A stretch of 64,000 nt of DNA, from NCBI RefSeq assembly GCF_022570735.2, contig NZ_JANCNS010000002.1:1096405-1160404 (forward strand). Reading direction: 5' to 3'. This document shows positions 1-9,910 of this stretch, one piece after another (the stretch's first letter is position 1; each line of letters begins with the position of its first letter). The notes beneath the pieces are model-generated. The model made no database searches. It was not told the DNA's origin and saw only the letters and a program-made list of their open reading frames with translations. The translations under genes and the position numbers were made by a program. The stretch comes from Christiangramia oceanisediminis. GTDB lineage: Bacteria; Bacteroidota; Bacteroidia; Flavobacteriales; Flavobacteriaceae.

Positions 1-475
1 TTGGAAACAAGGTGACCAGCGTTTTTCCTTTGCTTATATCATTCCAGGAGTCCTCTTTAAAATCTATGACACAAAGCCCTGTTGTAGGCAAATTGTCTAT
101 ACGCTTATCGCCAAGATGATTCACCAGGATCGTCATGGCCGGATTATGGCCAAAAACAAAAAGCTTATCTACCTCATCATCGCAGGTTTTGATCACCGAG
201 AGCAATTCATTCTGGTTAAAGGTGTAAAGCTCCTCCTTTACCTCAAATTTATCATCAGGCACATTGAATTTTTCCCTGAAAAGCTTTGCGGTTTCGTGAG
301 CCCGCACGGCGTGACTAGTCCAGAAAAGTGCAGGCGGTTCATAGAAATGTTTAAAGGCATTCAGTACCAGTTCAGCATCATTATAAGCTCTTTTCTTCAA
401 AGGCCTGCGATGATCGGGAAGTTGTTCGTTATCCCAGGATGATTTGCCGTGTCTAATTAAAATAAGTCTTTTCAT
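1..475 (-). CDS. sixA: SixA-like histidine phosphatase (3' end outside window)
   Basis: The minus-strand frame starts with ATG at 475 and runs open off the left edge, giving about 158 visible residues. Residues 4-13 read LIRHGKSSWD, the RHG signature of the histidine phosphatase (phosphoglycerate-mutase-like) superfamily, and a later FGHNP supplies the second catalytic histidine. SixA proteins are about 160 residues, so only a few codons should be missing. In proteobacteria SixA removes phosphate from phosphohistidine of phosphorelay proteins; here the substrate is unknown. The gene begins 3 nt after the pdxH stop, so the two are probably co-transcribed. The family is clear, the specific function is inferred. 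Confidence 0.85.
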   Translation of the reverse strand, partial: MKRLILIRHGKSSWDNEQLPDHRRPLKKRAYNDAELVLNAFKHFYEPPALFWTSHAVRAHETAKLFREKFNVPDDKFEVKEELYTFNQNELLSVIKTCDDEVDKLFVFGHNPAMTILVNHLGDKRIDNLPTTGLCVIDFKEDSWNDISKGKTLVTLFP

Positions 476-478
476 AAA

Positions 479-1123
479 TTAAGGTGCCAGTCGTTCAATT
501 TTCCAGTTATCATTGTTTTTGGAATACAGGATCCTGTCGTGTAGCCGGTTTCTCCTACCCTGCCAGAATTCCATATTTATCGGTTTTACTATATAACCTC
601 CCCAATTAGTTGGTTTTGGAATCTCGAGATTCTTATATTCTTCTTCCAGTTTTGCAAGCCTGTTTTCGAGAATAGCCCTGGAACCTATCACAGAACTTTG
701 TGCAGAAGCATGGGCTCCAAGCTGACTCCCTTTGGGCCGTGATTTAAAATATGCAGTGGATTCGGCTTCAGCAATTTTTGAAACTTTACCCTGAATTATT
801 ACCTGTTTTTCCAGGGCGGGCCAAAAGAAGGAAAGGCAGCATTGCGGATTTTCGTCCAGCTGTATACCTTTTTCGGAATGGTAATTAGAAAAGAAAATAA
901 AGCCATCCCGGCTATAGGACTTTAATAGAACCACTCTTGTTTTAGGCATTCCATTTACACCTACTGTAGAAAGGTGCATGGCATTGGCTTCATCGATGTG
1001 ATCATTTTCATCGGCCATGTCGAACCAGGATTGGAAAAGGATAAACGGGTTAGCTGGAAGATCGGCTTCCGTTAATTCACCTTTTTCATAAGACTTCCTG
1101 TAGTGTTTTAAGTCCTTTTGCAT
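479..1123 (-). CDS. pdxH: Pyridoxamine 5'-phosphate oxidase
   Basis: A 214-residue protein of the usual PdxH length. It oxidises pyridoxamine or pyridoxine 5'-phosphate to pyridoxal 5'-phosphate with FMN, the last step of vitamin B6 synthesis and salvage in the cytoplasm. The FMN-binding stretch RVVLLKSYSRDGFIFFSNY lies near residues 63-81, and the C-terminal EFWQGRRNRLHDRI carries the Arg and His residues that hold the cofactor and substrate. The ATG at 1123 fits the family N-terminus. The sixA-like gene follows after 3 nt. No promoter box was recognised upstream. Confidence 0.95.
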   Translation of the reverse strand: MQKDLKHYRKSYEKGELTEADLPANPFILFQSWFDMADENDHIDEANAMHLSTVGVNGMPKTRVVLLKSYSRDGFIFFSNYHSEKGIQLDENPQCCLSFFWPALEKQVIIQGKVSKIAEAESTAYFKSRPKGSQLGAHASAQSSVIGSRAILENRLAKLEEEYKNLEIPKPTNWGGYIVKPINMEFWQGRRNRLHDRILYSKNNDNWKIERLAP

Positions 1124-1723
1124 AGTTTAAGGAAAGTTTACTGCAATTTACAAGTTTATTAAACAAGGCTAAAATGTTTTTTTCCTGGCCAAAGATCACT
1201 CATCGTTTAATATGTTTTACATCACTTAAGATCAAAAAATTAGCATAAAAAAGCTTAAGAATAAACTGGCAGTATACCAATTTTGTACTACAAAAATTTG
1301 AGCTGTGATTAACCCCTTAACTACCTGTTTATTAATCCGTTTTTAAGGGTTTTCCCTTATAGATTTAATTATTTTCCTACAGAATTCCCACAAATTTGTA
1401 CGCGAATTAGCTCAAATTCAGGTCTTCGTTTTTAAAAAATCGTGTTGTTTAACGAAGTTTTTTACCGTTATATCTAATAATTCTGATAAATCCTTTTTAA
1501 GAATTTTATTGTAATAATTTTACCTCCGGAAAGCACTACAAATAGAGTCACCCCCACGCTTCTATAGGTAATCCCCTCAACATTACCGCTGTGCAATACC
1601 CTTAAACATAATATACTGAACTCCCCAAATCAGATATAGCTGACTTTCGTTGAAAGTCCTTAGTTATTGAATTGACATGCCCGAAAGGGATTAAAAAAAT
1701 TGATAATTCTAAACATTATTAAT
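1124..1723. other. 600-bp AT-rich intergenic region between divergent genes
   Basis: No open frame with coding character is seen between pdxH and the giant adhesin gene. Small inverted repeats are visible, for example TAAGGG/CCCTTA near 1346-1361 and GACTTTC/GAAAGTC near 1643-1659. I found no exact TAnnTTTG box close to either gene. The region must carry the promoter of the adhesin operon and perhaps a long 5' leader. Confidence 0.5.
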
Positions 1724-4700
1724 ATGATTTGGAAAACTACTACTAGTAAAATTTCGGAAAAATTGAATTTTGGAGTGAGGCTCGCTTCGAGATCTCCGAT
1801 GTTTGCAATACTTCTGATTTTCCTCCTCTTAGGATCATTGGACCTTAAGGCGCAAACCACCACTGAATGTGACATTATTGAAACGGGCTGCCCGCCAGAT
1901 GATCTTTACGAGCCATGCGGAAATGTGACGGTAAATGATGTGCTAGGTAACTATATTACCTGGACCGCTCCCGATTACTCACTGGAATGTGGGGATGGTA
2001 ATACGTACCAGTATCAGATTTCCTTCGATCTTCCTGAAGGCCAGGAAGAATGCTGGGAATTCTATAAGGTTCAGAGAGTTGGAACAGGTTCTGGAGTTCT
2101 AAGGCTATGGAATTCTGATGGAAACGCGAGCGGTATAGCTGAAGTAACTACTCCTTCCTTTTATATGGATGATGTGGTTAATGCCTCTATGGATATATTC
2201 GCCGAGACCGGCCAGGACTTCAAGGTTGATGTCTTCCTTAAGGATGCTACTGGAGCTACCTCTGGAGTTCTTACCTCTTTCAACGTAAATGGAAACGGCC
2301 AGTTAACTGAATATGATTTCAGCATTGACCCTGCAGGTTTCACTAATTCCGACGGAAAAGTATTTCGACTTTATTTCGAGTTCTCGGCTATTAATGGAAC
2401 CAAACTAAGCAACAAGAACTATATCGAATTCATCACCATAGATGCCGGTTTATTTGGCTCTGCCTGCGCTGCCGAAGCGAATTTTGCGGTAGTTTCTACC
2501 CACAGCCCGGGTGACTTTTTCCCCGTTGGAACCACTACGGTTACTTATACAGCCACCTGTAACGGGTGTGCTCCTGTGATCCAGGAGACCTGTTCTTTTG
2601 ACGTTACCGTTAACCCGGTACCAGAGGCTCCAGTTACCACAAGGACTACTTTGGAAGAATGTGCCCAGGATCCTATCCAAACCTTAAACGCTAATGACGG
2701 ACTAGCCGATCCTACCAACGTGGTTTGGTATGACGCAGCCCAGGAAGGAAATGTTGTTGAATCGCCAATTCTGAATAGTATTGGTAGCGTTACTTACTAT
2801 GCCGCAAGAGTGATCGATGGTTGTGCAAGTCTTGAAAGAACGGCTGTTACACTTACCTTGAATGAGGTACCAGCGAACCCTGATATCGATTCAACCACCA
2901 ATACCACCTGTGATCTTAATAATGGTAGTTTTAGCTTTAGCCTTGTAAACGGACTTACTTATACTATTACCGATTCAAATAATAACAATCTTTCTCATTC
3001 TAACGGAACAGTTTCAAATCTTGCTGTTGGCACTTACTATGTTACCGCAAGTTCAACCAACTGTACTTCGGAAACTACCGAAGTAGTCATTGAAGCCACT
3101 CCTGATACTGAAGATCCTTCTTTAATTGTAGCTTCAGCTATATCACAAAATACCGATGCTGGTGTATGTTCAGCTGTGGTTAGTGTTCCGGATGCTACTT
3201 TCAGCGATAATTGTGACGGAAGCAGCCTTTCCTATACATTTAGTGGAGCTACAACCGGTTCCGGAAACGGGCAGGTTGGAAATGCTACTTTTAATAAGGG
3301 ACTTACCACGATCACTTACACCGTAACCGATGCGGCTGGAAATGAAGTTAGCGCGACAGTAGAAGTAACTATTACAGATAACGAAGATCCAGAGATCACC
3401 GCGGCTGCTTCGTTCAGCGAATCGACCGATCCTGGACTTTGTACTGCTGAAGTAAGCGTACCTAACGCTTCTTTTGATGATAACTGTGAAGCCACGCTCA
3501 CTTATGAATTGAGCGGCGCCACTACTGGTTCAGGAAACGGACAGGTTGGAAGCGTACAGCTTAACAAAGGTGTTACCACTATAACTTATACAGTTTCAGA
3601 TGAAGCCGGGAACACTGCCCAGGCAAGTCTTGATGTGACGGTTAATGATAATGAAGATCCTACCATAAATCCTTCAGAAAATATAATTCAGGATGCTGAT
3701 GCCGGAAGCTGTACCGCTTCGGTTATGGTTCCTGATGCCAGTTTTGACGATAACTGTCCTGACGCAACCATCTCTTACGAATTTAGTGGTGCTACTTCTG
3801 GTTCAGGAAACGGACAGGTTGGTACAAAAACCTTCAATTTAGGTACTACCACCATTCAGTATACCGTGATCGACGAGGCTGGAAACACAACTACTGCCAG
3901 CCTTGATGTTACTATCAACGACGAAGAAGCTCCTGAAATCACTGTAGGTTCCGATATTACTGAAACTACCGATGAGGGACTTTGTTCTGCTGCTATCGCT
4001 ATCCCTGATGCCAGTTTTGATGATAATTGTTCAGGCAGCAGCCTAGCTTACACCTTTACCGGAGCAACTACCGGTTCTGGAAACGGCCAGGTTGGTACTG
4101 CCTCATTTAATAAGGGTACTACACAAATTAATTATACAGTTACCGATGCTGCCGGCAATACTGCTACTGCTAGTATAACTGTTACTGTAAGTGACGATGA
4201 AGCTCCAGTTGTAGAAAGCATGGGCGACATCGATGTGGAAACCGATGCCGGTGTTTGTGGCGCGGTTGTTAACTTCGGAATGATTGGAGCTACCGATAAT
4301 TGCGGGGTTTCTTCAGTAGAAGTGATCGAAGGCCTGCCTTCTGGTTCTGTTTTCCCTGTAGGCACCACTACCGTGACCTGGGAAGTAACCGATGAAGCTG
4401 GTAATTCTACCACTACTTCTTTCACTGTAACAGTTACTGATAATGAAGCTCCTGTGATCACCTGTCCTGGCGGAAGAAATGTTCCAACTATGGAAGGTGA
4501 GGATTACGCGATCGTGAACTTTGACGATGCCGTTGCATCCGATAATTGTGATGTTAGCGTGACTCAAACAAAAGGAGCCCCATCTGGTTCTCAATTTAGC
4601 CTTGGTACTCACGAGATCGAATTCACGGCTACCGATGAAAATGGAAATACTTCTGTATGTAGTTTTACCATTAATGTAACCGACAGCGAAGCTCCGGTTA

Positions 4701-7700
4701 TCAATTGTCCTTCAGACATCACCATGAATTCTGATAATGGACTATGCGGGGCCATCGTAACTTTCGATACTCCTGAAGCCACCGATAATTCCGGAAATGT
4801 CACCGTAACTCAAACAGCAGGATTGCCTTCAGGATCTGAATTCCCTGTGGGTACTACCCTTATTACTTTTGAGGCTTCCGATGAAGACGGAAATTCTGTT
4901 AGCTGTAGCTTTAACGTAAGAGTGACCGACAATGAAGCGCCGGTGATCAACTGTCCGGACGACATCACTTTAGGTTCTGAAGAAGGAAGCTGTTCAGCAT
5001 CCCTTGCAAATATTGAACTTGGAATGGCTACAGCAACCGATAACTGTGATGGTGAGATCACTATCACCAATAACGCACCTTCGGTATTTCCTTTAGGTGA
5101 AACCATTGTTACCTGGACTGCCAGGGACGAAGCTGGAAATACTACCCAATGCGAGCAAACAGTAACCATCGAAGACAGGGAAGCTCCTAGTATTACGAAT
5201 TGTGCTCCTGATCGAACTATTTCAGCCGATGCCGGAATATGTTCAGCTTCTGAAGTGGATCTTGGAACTGTAACCGCAACCGATAACTGCAGCGGCGAAT
5301 TAACGATCACTAACGATGCGCCTGAGGTATTCGAATTAGGGGAAACTATCGTAACCTGGACCGTTACCGACCTTGCCGGAAACTTCTCGACCTGTACTCA
5401 GACAATCATTGTGGAGGATACGGAAGATCCGGTGATCACAAGCTGCCCAGCAACTGTTACTGTTTCTTCAGATGAAGGTCTTTGTTCAGCATCTAATGTT
5501 GATCTTGGTAACCTGGAAGCTACTGATAATTGCGACACCAATCTTGAAATAACCAATAACGCACCTTCAGTTTTTGAACTGGGTGAAACCATAGTTACCT
5601 GGACCGTTACCGATGAGTCTGGTAATGAAACCACCTGTACTCAAACCGTGATCGTTGAAGATAACGAAGCTCCGGTTGTAGAGAACATGGAAAATATTGA
5701 AGTAAATAATGATGCCGGTGAATGCGGTGCCGTTGTAAACTTTAACATGATAGGCGCTACCGATAACTGCGAGATCGAATCGGTACGAGTGATCGAAGGA
5801 TTTGAATCTGGAGCCATGTTCCCTGTAGGAACTACACAAGTTACCTGGGAGGTAACCGATGCTTCTGGAAATTCTACTACCGCTTCTTTCAACGTGACCG
5901 TGAACGATACCGAAGCTCCAATGATAACTACCTGTCCGGCTGATCTTACGATCGACGCCGATGCGGGAATGTGTACAGCTTCAGAAGTCAACCTTGGAAG
6001 CCTTGTCGCCAGCGATAACTGCAGCGGTGACCTAACGATCACTAATGATGCTCCAGAGGTATTCAATGCAGGTGAAACTGTAGTTACCTGGACTGTTACC
6101 GATGTTGCCGGAAACTCTTCAACCTGTACTCAAACAGTGAATGTTCTGGACAATGAAGCTCCGGTTATCACCTCCTGCCCTGCTACTGTAACGGTTTCTT
6201 CAGATGAAGGACTATGTTCAGCTTCAGGAGTAGATCTTGGTGAACTTACCGTGACCGACAATTGTAATGCTGATCTTGAAATCAGCAATAACGCGCCTTC
6301 AGTTTTTGAACTTGGAGAAACTATCGTTACCTGGACGGTGACCGATGACGCAGGAAATGAAACTACCTGTACTCAAACTGTGATCGTTGAAGATACCGAA
6401 GCTCCTGTGGTTGAAACTATGGGTGATATCGAAATGACAACCGATGCCGGTGAATGTGGAGCTGTTGTAAACTTTAACATGATCGGCGCTACCGATAATT
6501 GCGAGATCGCAAGTGTAGAGGTGATCGAAGGCTTTGAATCCGGATCTCTTTTCCCTATTGGAACTACTGAAGTTACCTGGGAAGTGACCGATGCTTCAGG
6601 AAATACTACCACTACTTCTTTCACTGTGACTGTGATCGATGATGAAACGCCTGTTCTTAGCTGTCCTGGTGATATGACCGTGGCTACCGAAGAAGGTGAA
6701 AGCTATGCCATCGTGACTTTCGATCCAGCCAGCGTAACAGATAATTGTAACGCGACTGTTGAGCAAACCAAAGGTCCTGCCTCTGGTTCTCAATTTGCGA
6801 TAGGTGAATACGAAATTGAATTCACAGCTACCGATGATAGTGGAAATACTTCGGTATGTACATTTAGCATAACAGTAACCGATGGAGAACCACCGGTGAT
6901 CAGCTGTCCTGCTGATATCAATATGGATTCTGACGAAGGTCTTTGCGGTGCAGTTGTAAACTTTGAACTGCCTGTAGCTTCTGATAATTCAGGAGAGGTG
7001 ACCCTGGTTCAAACCGGAGGACCTGCAAGCGGTGAAGTATTCCCTGTAGGAACCACTACTGTTACTTTTACAGCGACAGATGCTGATAATAATTCGGTTA
7101 GCTGTTCATTCGATGTTACTGTAAATGATGCTGAAGCACCAGCGATAAGCTGTCCAGCTGATATCACTATTGGATCTGAAACCGATATGTGTTCAGCTTC
7201 ACTTGAAAATATCGAGCTTGGAATGGCTACCGCTACCGATAATTATGACGAAGAAATAACTATTACCAACAATGCTCCTGAAGTATTCCCATTAGGAACT
7301 ACGGAAGTGGTTTGGACCGCGACCGATGCTGCCGGAAATTCTTCAAGCTGTACTCAACTGGTAACTGTTGAAGATAACCAGGCACCGGTAATCACCGAAT
7401 GTGCTGCTCCTGTTAGCGTTTCTGCTGATGCAGGAATTTGTTCAGCTGCTGAAGTTAATCTTGGTTCACTGATGGCTACCGATAATTGTGATACTCAGCT
7501 TAGCATCACCAATAATGCTCCGGAAGTATTTGAATTGGGTGAAACCATCGTAACCTGGACTGTTGAAGATAATGCAGGAAATACTACTACCTGTACTCAA
7601 ACAGTAACAGTAACCGATGATGAGGCACCAGTGATCACCGAATGTCCAGCTTCAGTTACTGTAGCTGCCGATGCAGGACTTTGTTCAGCTTCTGAAGTTG

Positions 7701-9898
7701 ATCTTGGAATGTTAACCGCTTCTGATAATTGTGATTCTGAAGTTAATATTACTAACGACGCTCCTGAAGTTTTCGAACTTGGAGACACCGTTGTAACCTG
7801 GACAGTAACAGACGAAGCTGGAAATAGCAGCAGCTGTACACAAACAGTTACCGTGATAGATGACCAGGCTCCTATAGTTGAGGAAATGGATGACATCAGC
7901 GTTGATACTGATCCTGGAAGCTGTGGTGTCATAGTAGAATTTGGAATGATAGGCGCAGATGATAATTGTGAACTGACTTCAGTAGAAGTAACCGAAGGTT
8001 TGACCTCTGGATCTGAATTCCCTGTGGGAACCACTACCGTTACCTGGACTGCGACCGATGCTTCAGGAAACACTACTACTTCAAGCTTCACCGTAACTGT
8101 AACAGATACCGAAGCTCCTGTAGTAAGCTGTCCTGAAGGTCTTACCGTGAGCACGATGGAAGGAGAAGATTACGCGATCGTTGATTTCGCCCCGGCTACA
8201 GCCACTGATAACTGTGAAGTTAGCGTTGAGCAAACTGCCGGTCCGGTTTCAGGATCCCAGTTCCCGCTTGGAACTACCACAGTCACTTTCACCGCTACTG
8301 ATGCCGCTGGAAATACTACCGAATGTAGTTTCAGCATTACCGTTGAAGATACTGAAGCTCCTAACCTAAGCTGTCCAGATGATATGGAAATGGGCGTGGA
8401 TGCCGGAGTATGTGGTGCAGTTGTGGAATTTGAAATGCCAGCTGTAAGCGATAATTCAGGAAACGTTGAATTGGTTCAAACTGGAGGACCTGCCAGTGGA
8501 GAAGAATTCCCTGTAGGAACTACTACCGTATCCTTTACTGCTACCGATGAAGCTGGAAATACCGCCACCTGTAGCTTTACCGTAACCATAAACGATGATG
8601 AAGCTCCTGAGATCGAGCAAAAAGATGATATAACCGTTAATACCGATGCAGGAAGTTGCGGCGCTGTAGTAGATTACACCGCTCCGGTAGCCAGTGATAA
8701 TTGTGGAATTGAAAGTCTTGTACTTACCGACGGATTGAATTCAGGTTCTGAATTCCCTATCGGTGAAACCATGATCACCTATGTTGCTACCGACAGCAAT
8801 GGAAATACTGCTACTTCAAGCTTTACCGTAACCGTGGTAGATAATGAGGCACCAGCCATTGAGTGTCCTGAAAACATAGACCTGATAGTAGAAATAGGTA
8901 CAACCTCTGCCATTGTTGAGTATGACGCTGTAATTACAAGTGATAATTGCGAAGGAACCACGGTAGAACTAATCGAAGGATTTGCTTCTGGTGAAGAGTT
9001 CCCGCTAGGCAGCACTACTGTAACTTACAGGGTAACCGATGCAGCAGGAAACACGGCAGAATGTTCGTTCATAGTTAACATAGCAGAAGAGAATCTTCCA
9101 AATCCGCCTGCAGCTCCCGTAGCCAACATTAGCGTTGAGGCAACCTGTGCAGATCCGTTTGGAACGATCACAGTAGATACTCAGGAAGGTCTTACCTACA
9201 GTATAGACGGTGAGAACTACCAGGAAAGCGGAGTATTTGACATGCTTGAGCCTGGAACTTACGAAGTGACCGCCAGAGATGAATTCGGGCAGGTATCTGG
9301 CGTAACCGTGATCACTATTGATGAGCCGGTTGCCCAAGAGATCAACGTAGCTCCCGATCCTAATTTGTGTGTTACCAATGGAGTTTTTGATCTGTTCGAT
9401 CTATTACAGGGAGAAGTTGATGAATCAGGAACCTGGGAGGACACCGATAATACCGGAGCTCTGGACAGTGGATTCATCGATACCGAAGAAATGGAACTGG
9501 GCACTTATATCTTCACCTATGTAATTGAAGGTACCTGTCCATCAACCACAGAGGTTCTGGTAACCATTAATGATGACTGTGTGGTATTACCATGTACGCT
9601 TAACGATATAAGAGAAAGTATTTCCAAGGCAGTTACTCCTAACGGAGACAACAGGAACGACTTCTTTGAAGTAGACCTGGATACCGATTGCGGATTTACT
9701 TATGACCTTAAAATATTCAACCGTTGGGGCGCGAAGGTATTCGAAGCTCAGAACTACCAGAACAACTGGGATGGTTATTCTGAAAGCTCATTTACCAGCT
9801 CTAACCAGTTGCCGTCTGGAACCTACTACTATGTACTTGAAATACGCAACAGCGAATTCGAGCCAATACAAGGATATATCTACTTAGGAACAAAATAA
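1724..9898 (+). CDS. Giant HYR-repeat surface adhesin with type B T9SS sorting domain
   Basis: A 2,724-residue secreted protein. I chose ATG 1724; an in-frame TTG at 1700 is the only upstream alternative. A signal peptide ends near LDLKAQ (about residue 44). An N-terminal region with Ig-like segments runs to about residue 462. Then come 24 tandem HYR-type repeats (nt 3110-9091, residues 463-2456) of 81-91 residues, most with the pattern EAPVI.CP, a GxC, TDNC, then TDEAGN and TVTD. A SprB-like segment follows, then a gliding-motility-type C-terminal domain (CHU_C/T9SS type B) from about residue 2636, starting AVTPNGDNRNDFF and containing FNRWG. Such cargos cross the outer membrane by T9SS and stay on or near the surface; HYR domains are Ig-like and linked to adhesion. 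Repeats 1-4 carry an extra GATTGSGNGQVG-type insert. PorP/SprF and PorE-like genes follow 12 and 17 nt apart, so this is an operon. The ligand is unknown. Confidence 0.9.
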   Translation: MIWKTTTSKISEKLNFGVRLASRSPMFAILLIFLLLGSLDLKAQTTTECDIIETGCPPDDLYEPCGNVTVNDVLGNYITWTAPDYSLECGDGNTYQYQISFDLPEGQEECWEFYKVQRVGTGSGVLRLWNSDGNASGIAEVTTPSFYMDDVVNASMDIFAETGQDFKVDVFLKDATGATSGVLTSFNVNGNGQLTEYDFSIDPAGFTNSDGKVFRLYFEFSAINGTKLSNKNYIEFITIDAGLFGSACAAEANFAVVSTHSPGDFFPVGTTTVTYTATCNGCAPVIQETCSFDVTVNPVPEAPVTTRTTLEECAQDPIQTLNANDGLADPTNVVWYDAAQEGNVVESPILNSIGSVTYYAARVIDGCASLERTAVTLTLNEVPANPDIDSTTNTTCDLNNGSFSFSLVNGLTYTITDSNNNNLSHSNGTVSNLAVGTYYVTASSTNCTSETTEVVIEATPDTEDPSLIVASAISQNTDAGVCSAVVSVPDATFSDNCDGSSLSYTFSGATTGSGNGQVGNATFNKGLTTITYTVTDAAGNEVSATVEVTITDNEDPEITAAASFSESTDPGLCTAEVSVPNASFDDNCEATLTYELSGATTGSGNGQVGSVQLNKGVTTITYTVSDEAGNTAQASLDVTVNDNEDPTINPSENIIQDADAGSCTASVMVPDASFDDNCPDATISYEFSGATSGSGNGQVGTKTFNLGTTTIQYTVIDEAGNTTTASLDVTINDEEAPEITVGSDITETTDEGLCSAAIAIPDASFDDNCSGSSLAYTFTGATTGSGNGQVGTASFNKGTTQINYTVTDAAGNTATASITVTVSDDEAPVVESMGDIDVETDAGVCGAVVNFGMIGATDNCGVSSVEVIEGLPSGSVFPVGTTTVTWEVTDEAGNSTTTSFTVTVTDNEAPVITCPGGRNVPTMEGEDYAIVNFDDAVASDNCDVSVTQTKGAPSGSQFSLGTHEIEFTATDENGNTSVCSFTINVTDSEAPVINCPSDITMNSDNGLCGAIVTFDTPEATDNSGNVTVTQTAGLPSGSEFPVGTTLITFEASDEDGNSVSCSFNVRVTDNEAPVINCPDDITLGSEEGSCSASLANIELGMATATDNCDGEITITNNAPSVFPLGETIVTWTARDEAGNTTQCEQTVTIEDREAPSITNCAPDRTISADAGICSASEVDLGTVTATDNCSGELTITNDAPEVFELGETIVTWTVTDLAGNFSTCTQTIIVEDTEDPVITSCPATVTVSSDEGLCSASNVDLGNLEATDNCDTNLEITNNAPSVFELGETIVTWTVTDESGNETTCTQTVIVEDNEAPVVENMENIEVNNDAGECGAVVNFNMIGATDNCEIESVRVIEGFESGAMFPVGTTQVTWEVTDASGNSTTASFNVTVNDTEAPMITTCPADLTIDADAGMCTASEVNLGSLVASDNCSGDLTITNDAPEVFNAGETVVTWTVTDVAGNSSTCTQTVNVLDNEAPVITSCPATVTVSSDEGLCSASGVDLGELTVTDNCNADLEISNNAPSVFELGETIVTWTVTDDAGNETTCTQTVIVEDTEAPVVETMGDIEMTTDAGECGAVVNFNMIGATDNCEIASVEVIEGFESGSLFPIGTTEVTWEVTDASGNTTTTSFTVTVIDDETPVLSCPGDMTVATEEGESYAIVTFDPASVTDNCNATVEQTKGPASGSQFAIGEYEIEFTATDDSGNTSVCTFSITVTDGEPPVISCPADINMDSDEGLCGAVVNFELPVASDNSGEVTLVQTGGPASGEVFPVGTTTVTFTATDADNNSVSCSFDVTVNDAEAPAISCPADITIGSETDMCSASLENIELGMATATDNYDEEITITNNAPEVFPLGTTEVVWTATDAAGNSSSCTQLVTVEDNQAPVITECAAPVSVSADAGICSAAEVNLGSLMATDNCDTQLSITNNAPEVFELGETIVTWTVEDNAGNTTTCTQTVTVTDDEAPVITECPASVTVAADAGLCSASEVDLGMLTASDNCDSEVNITNDAPEVFELGDTVVTWTVTDEAGNSSSCTQTVTVIDDQAPIVEEMDDISVDTDPGSCGVIVEFGMIGADDNCELTSVEVTEGLTSGSEFPVGTTTVTWTATDASGNTTTSSFTVTVTDTEAPVVSCPEGLTVSTMEGEDYAIVDFAPATATDNCEVSVEQTAGPVSGSQFPLGTTTVTFTATDAAGNTTECSFSITVEDTEAPNLSCPDDMEMGVDAGVCGAVVEFEMPAVSDNSGNVELVQTGGPASGEEFPVGTTTVSFTATDEAGNTATCSFTVTINDDEAPEIEQKDDITVNTDAGSCGAVVDYTAPVASDNCGIESLVLTDGLNSGSEFPIGETMITYVATDSNGNTATSSFTVTVVDNEAPAIECPENIDLIVEIGTTSAIVEYDAVITSDNCEGTTVELIEGFASGEEFPLGSTTVTYRVTDAAGNTAECSFIVNIAEENLPNPPAAPVANISVEATCADPFGTITVDTQEGLTYSIDGENYQESGVFDMLEPGTYEVTARDEFGQVSGVTVITIDEPVAQEINVAPDPNLCVTNGVFDLFDLLQGEVDESGTWEDTDNTGALDSGFIDTEEMELGTYIFTYVIEGTCPSTTEVLVTINDDCVVLPCTLNDIRESISKAVTPNGDNRNDFFEVDLDTDCGFTYDLKIFNRWGAKVFEAQNYQNNWDGYSESSFTSSNQLPSGTYYYVLEIRNSEFEPIQGYIYLGTK
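4199..5665 (+). repeat. HYR super-repeat block, copy 1 (domains 5-10)
   Basis: Six consecutive HYR domains inside the adhesin gene in the order A-B-C-D-E-E. A has VVE..M and NF.MIGATDNC; B has YAIV.F; C has TDNSGN; D has CSASL.NIELGMATA; E has a CSAS.V.LG core. The block is exactly 1,467 bp (489 codons), the same length as the block at 6398-7864. Confidence 0.85.
6398..7864 (+). repeat. HYR super-repeat block, copy 2 (domains 14-19)
   Basis: The same A-B-C-D-E-E order and exactly the same 1,467-bp length as 4199-5665. Between the copies, 5666-6397 holds an A-E-E block, and 7865-8599 holds a further A-B-C block. The type D member here (domain 17) reads TDNYDEE where copy 1 reads TDNCDGE. Confidence 0.85.
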
Positions 9899-9910
9899 AA
9901 AAGGGAAACC

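Noticed and set aside
116..442. 108-codon plus-strand frame at the left edge
   Set aside because: It lies antisense to the SixA-like gene, whose RHG and FGHNP motifs are plain.
7597..8154. 185-codon minus-strand frame, one of about fifteen such frames over the adhesin gene
   Set aside because: Antisense shadow of the repeated HYR codons: low-complexity Ser/Thr/Val translation that recurs with each repeat.
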